DNA of 34,749 nt. It comes from Gudongella sp964607545 (GTDB taxonomy: Bacteria > Bacillota > Clostridia > Tissierellales > Tissierellaceae). A program made the position numbers and the translations under genes. Every line of letters begins with the position of its first letter. Position 1 is the first letter of the stretch. The notes under the pieces were generated by a model. It was not told the DNA's origin and did no database searches. It worked only from the letters and a program-made list of their open reading frames with translations. Where the stretch lies: contig CAZSLV010000006.1 in NCBI GenBank assembly GCA_964607545.1, positions 1 to 34,749 of the forward strand, read 5' to 3'. Shown here one piece after another: positions 30,922 through 34,749 of this stretch.

Positions 30922-32340
30922 CTATAGCTTTTCTATACAAATACCTTCAGGTGAGTAATATATGGATTTGGAAAACATAGGGTCAGATATAATAGTTTTC
31001 ATCGGCCCTATTTTAATAAAAGTGCCAGTGTGTAACATACCAGTGCAGTTAATACGGCCAAATCCTTTTGATCTAATCCACTCTCTTATCTTTTCCAATT
31101 CTAGGGTATTTTCTTCTATCAAGTCATTCACCCTATCATAGCTAAATATAGAGTTCTCTAAGGCTTCTTTTTTTTCAGGTGATAGAAGGTTTTTTTCACC
31201 TAATTGTTCCAATATATCAATTAAGGTCCTTAAACTATCTTTTTGAGTCTCTAACGCCTCTATTTCTTTTTTTAATATATCCTGTCTTTCAAGTATAGCT
31301 GGGTCTATGGCAATTTCTAAGTATGTTCTAATATTTGCATTTGACCCTATGGTTCTTGCTTGAATATTTTCAGAAACTAAGTATTCACCACCAACTATCT
31401 TACCTATAGAATTAATAGCATAAAGACTCTTTCTACATACAATTTTACTATTCATAACATAATCTGTATTGATGTCCCCTTTTACACTGACTCTACAATT
31501 TTCTATAAACCTGCTCTTTAAGTTACCTTCACAAGATAGGTTCCCACCAGTTATGCCACAATTTAAAACAATATCCCCCCCTGCTATAAGTTTTACTGAG
31601 CTAAGCCCTTTATATACTTGGATATTCCCACTAGCTTCAACTATAAAACCAGGTAACACAGTCCCCTTAACAATCACATTTCCAACTACTTTAATATTTC
31701 CTGTTGTGCTATCGACATCTTCTTCTATGTAGAAGGTTTGAGTAACATCAATTTTTCCATATCTATATTCAACTTGTCCATCAATTGCAGCAGTAATTTC
31801 TCTGCCATCCTCACTTAGTTTGGTGTTTTTACCTAGTAGGGAGGGCACAGGTTTACCCTTAATAAAAGGAACTACACTTCCATGGACTGATATACCATCT
31901 CTTCCTTCTGTTGGGGGGGTAATTGTGCAAAGAACTTGGTCCTTACTTATGTTTTCTATATTATCTAGATTATAAAAATCTACGCTCCCATCTTCTCTTT
32001 CTCTTAATTTTGAGTCTTTTTTCTGTCCAATGTGCATTTGAAAGCTTCCATCTTGACCATTTATAGGGTAAAGTCCCCTTGCTATTACAATGTTTTCATC
32101 ATAAATTGGGTTTTCACAAAGATTTTCTAATACTTGTGTGTCTATGCCATAAGTAATATTATTTGAAGCGAGAATTTCAGCAAGATTTTCCATACTTGGA
32201 TTTTTACCCCCATTTTGAGGTGGCTTTATTTTTACACTTGCTTCAAGTTTGTTATTTGATATATAGATATCTACTATAGCATCCACTTTTTCTACAAGTA
32301 AACCATCATTAGAGTCTATATCTAAACTAACACTATCCAT
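30922..32340 (-). CDS. FapA-family (DUF342) polymer-like protein
   Basis: A 472-residue cytosolic protein of the DUF342/FapA family (flagellar assembly protein A family, function poorly defined). The N-terminal part contains the GRDGISVHG and TEDGREI-like SEDGREITAAIDGQVEY segments. The middle (about 200-345) is a right-handed beta-helix-like repeat of short Gly/Val/Ile strands (GNIKVVGNVIVKGTVLPG; GNIQVYKGL; GDIVLNCGITGGNL). A coiled coil follows at about 352-420 (RQDILKKEIEALETQKDSL). AGGAGG precedes the ATG. No flagellar genes are in the window, so flagellar involvement cannot be supported here. The upstream panE-like gene points the same way at 91 bases. Confidence 0.88.
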   Translation of the reverse strand: MDSVSLDIDSNDGLLVEKVDAIVDIYISNNKLEASVKIKPPQNGGKNPSMENLAEILASNNITYGIDTQVLENLCENPIYDENIVIARGLYPINGQDGSFQMHIGQKKDSKLREREDGSVDFYNLDNIENISKDQVLCTITPPTEGRDGISVHGSVVPFIKGKPVPSLLGKNTKLSEDGREITAAIDGQVEYRYGKIDVTQTFYIEEDVDSTTGNIKVVGNVIVKGTVLPGFIVEASGNIQVYKGLSSVKLIAGGDIVLNCGITGGNLSCEGNLKSRFIENCRVSVKGDINTDYVMNSKIVCRKSLYAINSIGKIVGGEYLVSENIQARTIGSNANIRTYLEIAIDPAILERQDILKKEIEALETQKDSLRTLIDILEQLGEKNLLSPEKKEALENSIFSYDRVNDLIEENTLELEKIREWIRSKGFGRINCTGMLHTGTFIKIGPMKTIISDPMFSKSIYYSPEGICIEKL

Positions 32341-32431
32341 GAAAAAGTCCTCCTATACTTACTTATACTTTTAACATTATTGATAATATCGGCTATATAA
32401 AAGCTTTGATTAACTTAAAAATTAATTATTT

Positions 32432-33352
32432 CTAATATTTGCTTTCTATTTCTTTTATTGTCTCATAAATATGCTGATTTATAGGCGTTGCTACTCCATG
32501 CTTCTTACCTAATCTTATTACAGTTCCTGAAAATAAGTCAACTTCTGATTTTTTCTTATGGAGGCCATCATACCTCATAGATGCCATCCCATCAGGATTA
32601 AGCGTATCTATTATTGATACATAAAAGTTTAAATCATCTTCAGTTACCTTGATATTTTCTTTTTTAGCTAATTCAATAACTTCTTTCATAGCATCTATCA
32701 TCAAGTTTCTTGCTGGACCAGGCTTTTGAATTGTTTTATAGGTAGCTTCATAAATCATCATCGCTTGGTTTACACCAACATTTAGCATAAATTTACTCCA
32801 AAGTCTTTGCTTAACATCTTTTTCTAACTTGTATGGAAAACCCGTTTTGTCAAAAAACTCTAAAACCTTATTTAGTTTTTCTTTCTTTTCCTCATCTTGT
32901 GTATCAATTCCAATATTAACATAGCCTGCTTTTGTATACTTAAGGTTATTTCCATGGCGAATTGGGTCCATTGCTTCTGCTATTGTATAAAGTACTTTTT
33001 CTTTCCCAAAAGCTTGACCTATTATTTCTTCGCTAGTTATCCCATTAAGTAAAGATATTATAATTGTATCCTCTGAAACCTTATTCCTAGCAATATTTAT
33101 AGCATCATTTAAGCCAGTTGACTTTACTGCAAATATTAAAAGATCAGAAGGTTTACCTTTCTCACTATCAGGCACAATTTTAAAATTATAATGCTTATTG
33201 TTTATTGAAGACTCTAGGCCTGAGTATTTCTCAAACCTTTCTTCATCCATAACAAATTCTATATTTTCCCTTCCTATACTATCAAAAATTATTCCTCCAA
33301 AGATAAGTCCTAGGGACCCCATCCCTATTATTGAAACTTTATTAATAGCCAA
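32432..33352 (-). CDS. Ketopantoate reductase-like (2-dehydropantoate 2-reductase) protein
   Basis: A 306-residue ApbA/PanE-family reductase. It has the NADP-binding Rossmann loop GMGSLG (10-15), a KSTGLNDAI segment, the LLNGITSEE motif of the cofactor/substrate cleft, and the C-terminal ApbA_C helical domain with LWSKFMLNVGVNQ and SMRYDGLHKKKSEVD. True PanE makes pantoate for coenzyme A; many Firmicute paralogues act on other 2-oxo acids. With no panB or panC nearby, the pantothenate role is uncertain. The start is TTG at 33352 with AAAGGGG about ten bases upstream. Confidence 0.87.
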   Translation of the reverse strand: MAINKVSIIGMGSLGLIFGGIIFDSIGRENIEFVMDEERFEKYSGLESSINNKHYNFKIVPDSEKGKPSDLLIFAVKSTGLNDAINIARNKVSEDTIIISLLNGITSEEIIGQAFGKEKVLYTIAEAMDPIRHGNNLKYTKAGYVNIGIDTQDEEKKEKLNKVLEFFDKTGFPYKLEKDVKQRLWSKFMLNVGVNQAMMIYEATYKTIQKPGPARNLMIDAMKEVIELAKKENIKVTEDDLNFYVSIIDTLNPDGMASMRYDGLHKKKSEVDLFSGTVIRLGKKHGVATPINQHIYETIKEIESKY

Positions 33353-33427
33353 GTTTATTCGCCCCTTTACTATATACTATAATCTTTATTGTACCATAAT
33401 TATGTAAACTTTACAGAGGAGAATAGA

Positions 33428-33456
33428 TTGACTGACCCAAAGCGTAGTGGTAATAT
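33428..33456 (+). promoter_or_regulatory. Promoter of the class V aminotransferase gene
   Basis: TTGACT (33428-33433) and TAATAT (33451-33456) are spaced by exactly 17 bases, about 66 bases before the ATG at 33522. A second TATAAT-like sequence (GTATAATAG) lies 11 bases further on. Confidence 0.65.
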
Positions 33457-33521
33457 AATAGTATAATAGATACAGTAGTTAATTAGTATCGGTACACTTA
33501 ATTTGATTGGGGGAAAATAAT

Positions 33522-34655
33522 ATGAAAAAACCTTTAGTAATGACTCCGGGGCCAACAGGGGTTCATGAAAGTGTAAGGATGGCTATGGCTCAGGATATGA
33601 CTAACCCAGATTTAGATTTAAATTTTTATGAATTTTACAAAGAAACCTGCATGATGCTACAAGATTTATTAAAGACTAAAGAGGATGTTCTTATCTTAAG
33701 TGGAGAAGGTATACTGGGACTTGAAGCTGCTTGTGCCTCTTTGATAGAGGCTGGAGACAGGGTCCTTGTGATTGACAATGGAATATTTGGAAAAGGTTTT
33801 GGTGACTTTGCTGAGATTTATGGAGCTGACCTTGTCTACTATAAGGGGGACTATAGGAAGGGAATTGATATTGAGGACTTAAAGAGTTTCTTAGAAAATG
33901 ACAGTGATTTTAAGCTTGCAACTTTAGTTCATTGTGAAACTCCTTCAGGTATTACTAATCCTGTCGATAAGATTTGCCCCTTGTTAAAAGAATATGGGAT
34001 TTTATCAATAGTAGATTCTGTTTCAGCTATTGGTGGTGAAGAATTAGAAGTTGATAAGTGGCAAATGGATGTAGTTATAGGTGGAAGTCAAAAATGCATA
34101 TCTGCTCCACCAGGATTGACCTTCTTAAGCATCAGCCAGGGGGCCTGGGATATTATGTTAAATAGAAAGACACCTATAAAATCATTTTATTGTAATTTAG
34201 CAATGTGGAAAGATTGGTATGAAGAAAAATGGTTCCCATACACCCAGCCAATAAACGATATCCATGCTTTAAATAAAGCTTTAGAAAGGATTTTAGAAGA
34301 AGCAAATTCAGTCGCTAGGCATAAAGAAATTGCCCAAGCTGTAAGAAAATCCTTAACAAATTCAGGCCTAGAATTATATCCCCTGGATGGATTTTCAAAC
34401 ACAGTAACTAGTGTTTTAATACCAGATGATCTTAAGTTTAGTGATATTTATAACCATATGCTAAATCACCATAATATTTTAATAGCAGGAGCTTTTGATC
34501 ACTTAAAAGATAAGGTATTTAGAATAGGACATATGGGTGAAAATTGTAGGGAAGAAAAGATATATGTAACCTTAAAGGCTTTAGATGAAACTTTTAGATA
34601 CTTAGGCTTTAACTTACACGGCAACCTTCATAAACATTTTGTAGATGCTATTTAA
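33522..34655 (+). CDS. Class V pyridoxal-phosphate aminotransferase
   Basis: A 377-residue fold-type I PLP enzyme of the serine-pyruvate/alanine-glyoxylate aminotransferase family. The N-terminal MTPGPTGVHESVRMAMA is the family signature. The cofactor-stacking region is HCETPSGITNP (about 137-147) and the PLP Asp is in VDSVSAIGG (about 164-172). The Schiff-base Lys191 is in GGSQKCISAPPG. The likely reaction is amino transfer between alanine, serine or a related amine and glyoxylate, but phosphonate-degrading and other relatives look similar. The ATG at 33522 has GGGGG upstream; the longer frame overlaps the ribosome-binding site. It is monocistronic with its own terminator. Confidence 0.9.
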   Translation: MKKPLVMTPGPTGVHESVRMAMAQDMTNPDLDLNFYEFYKETCMMLQDLLKTKEDVLILSGEGILGLEAACASLIEAGDRVLVIDNGIFGKGFGDFAEIYGADLVYYKGDYRKGIDIEDLKSFLENDSDFKLATLVHCETPSGITNPVDKICPLLKEYGILSIVDSVSAIGGEELEVDKWQMDVVIGGSQKCISAPPGLTFLSISQGAWDIMLNRKTPIKSFYCNLAMWKDWYEEKWFPYTQPINDIHALNKALERILEEANSVARHKEIAQAVRKSLTNSGLELYPLDGFSNTVTSVLIPDDLKFSDIYNHMLNHHNILIAGAFDHLKDKVFRIGHMGENCREEKIYVTLKALDETFRYLGFNLHGNLHKHFVDAI

Positions 34656-34666
34656 ATTTCGCGGTC

Positions 34667-34699
34667 AAAAAGCGCCCCTTAAAAGGAGCGCTTTTTTTT
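34667..34699 (+). terminator. Intrinsic terminator after the aminotransferase gene
   Basis: AAAAAGCGCCCC pairs with GGAGCGCTTTTT (one C-A mismatch) around a TTAAAA loop and is followed by further T's. It lies 12 bases beyond the stop codon. The last 50 bases of the window after it hold nothing recognisable. Confidence 0.9.
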
Positions 34700-34749
34700 A
34701 TTAGGACGCTTAATCTTTAGATCTATAATTTTTAAATATTTATATTCAT

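Overview
The window is A+T-rich chromosomal DNA from a low-GC Gram-positive anaerobe. It most resembles a Clostridia/Tissierellia-type organism. This is judged from strong GGAGG ribosome-binding sites, many TTG starts, S-layer-homology (SLH) surface anchors, a lipobox on the sugar-binding protein, a clostridial-type ferredoxin and flavin-linked redox proteins, a cobalamin-riboswitch ECF transporter and a CC/Se-motif protein. No rRNA, tRNA, CRISPR array, phage or transposase gene was seen.

Layout. 1-5.0 kb (minus strand): a galE-ggt-ftcD operon preceded by a broken DUF4422 glycosyltransferase remnant, then a Mbeg1-like alpha/beta hydrolase behind a terminator. 5.1-6.7 kb (minus): a ferredoxin followed by an acetamidase/formamidase. 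6.8-12.8 kb (plus): a complete ribose operon, rbsR-K-D-A-C-B, with a LacI-type operator at its promoter and a strong terminator. 12.8-16.2 kb: a cold-shock protein with a long leader, a secreted DUF1002 protein, an SDR oxidoreductase, and a flavoprotein/iron-sulfur oxidoreductase cut short by a hairpin repeat. 16.2-23.1 kb (minus): a cobalamin-riboswitch operon. 23.1-34.7 kb: mostly single genes: an FMN reductase, an EamA exporter, an archaeal/plant-type DTD2/GEK1 D-aminoacyl-tRNA deacylase homologue beside a CC/Se protein, a copper-amine-oxidase-like surface protein, an ABM monooxygenase, a tandem FMN-binding protein, a P1B metal ATPase with an unusual CPG motif, a FapA/DUF342 protein, a ketopantoate-reductase-like enzyme and a class V aminotransferase.

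The most interesting unit is the riboswitch operon (22779 down to 16214). Its first gene encodes a secreted SLH protein with an alpha/alpha-barrel like that of intrinsic factor and transcobalamin. The second and last genes encode DUF4430 (transcobalamin C-terminal-like beta) domains, one on a membrane-tethered acidic stalk and one on SLH repeats. Between them lie EcfT, a fused double ATPase and an S component with extra N-terminal helices. With the B12 riboswitch upstream, the simplest reading is a bipartite, surface-anchored, intrinsic-factor-like corrinoid capture system that feeds an ECF importer. The two halves of the animal B12-carrier fold are here on separate polypeptides.

Starts were chosen from ribosome-binding-site spacing, and several differ from the longest open frame. 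Function calls rest on motif recognition only; no database search was run.
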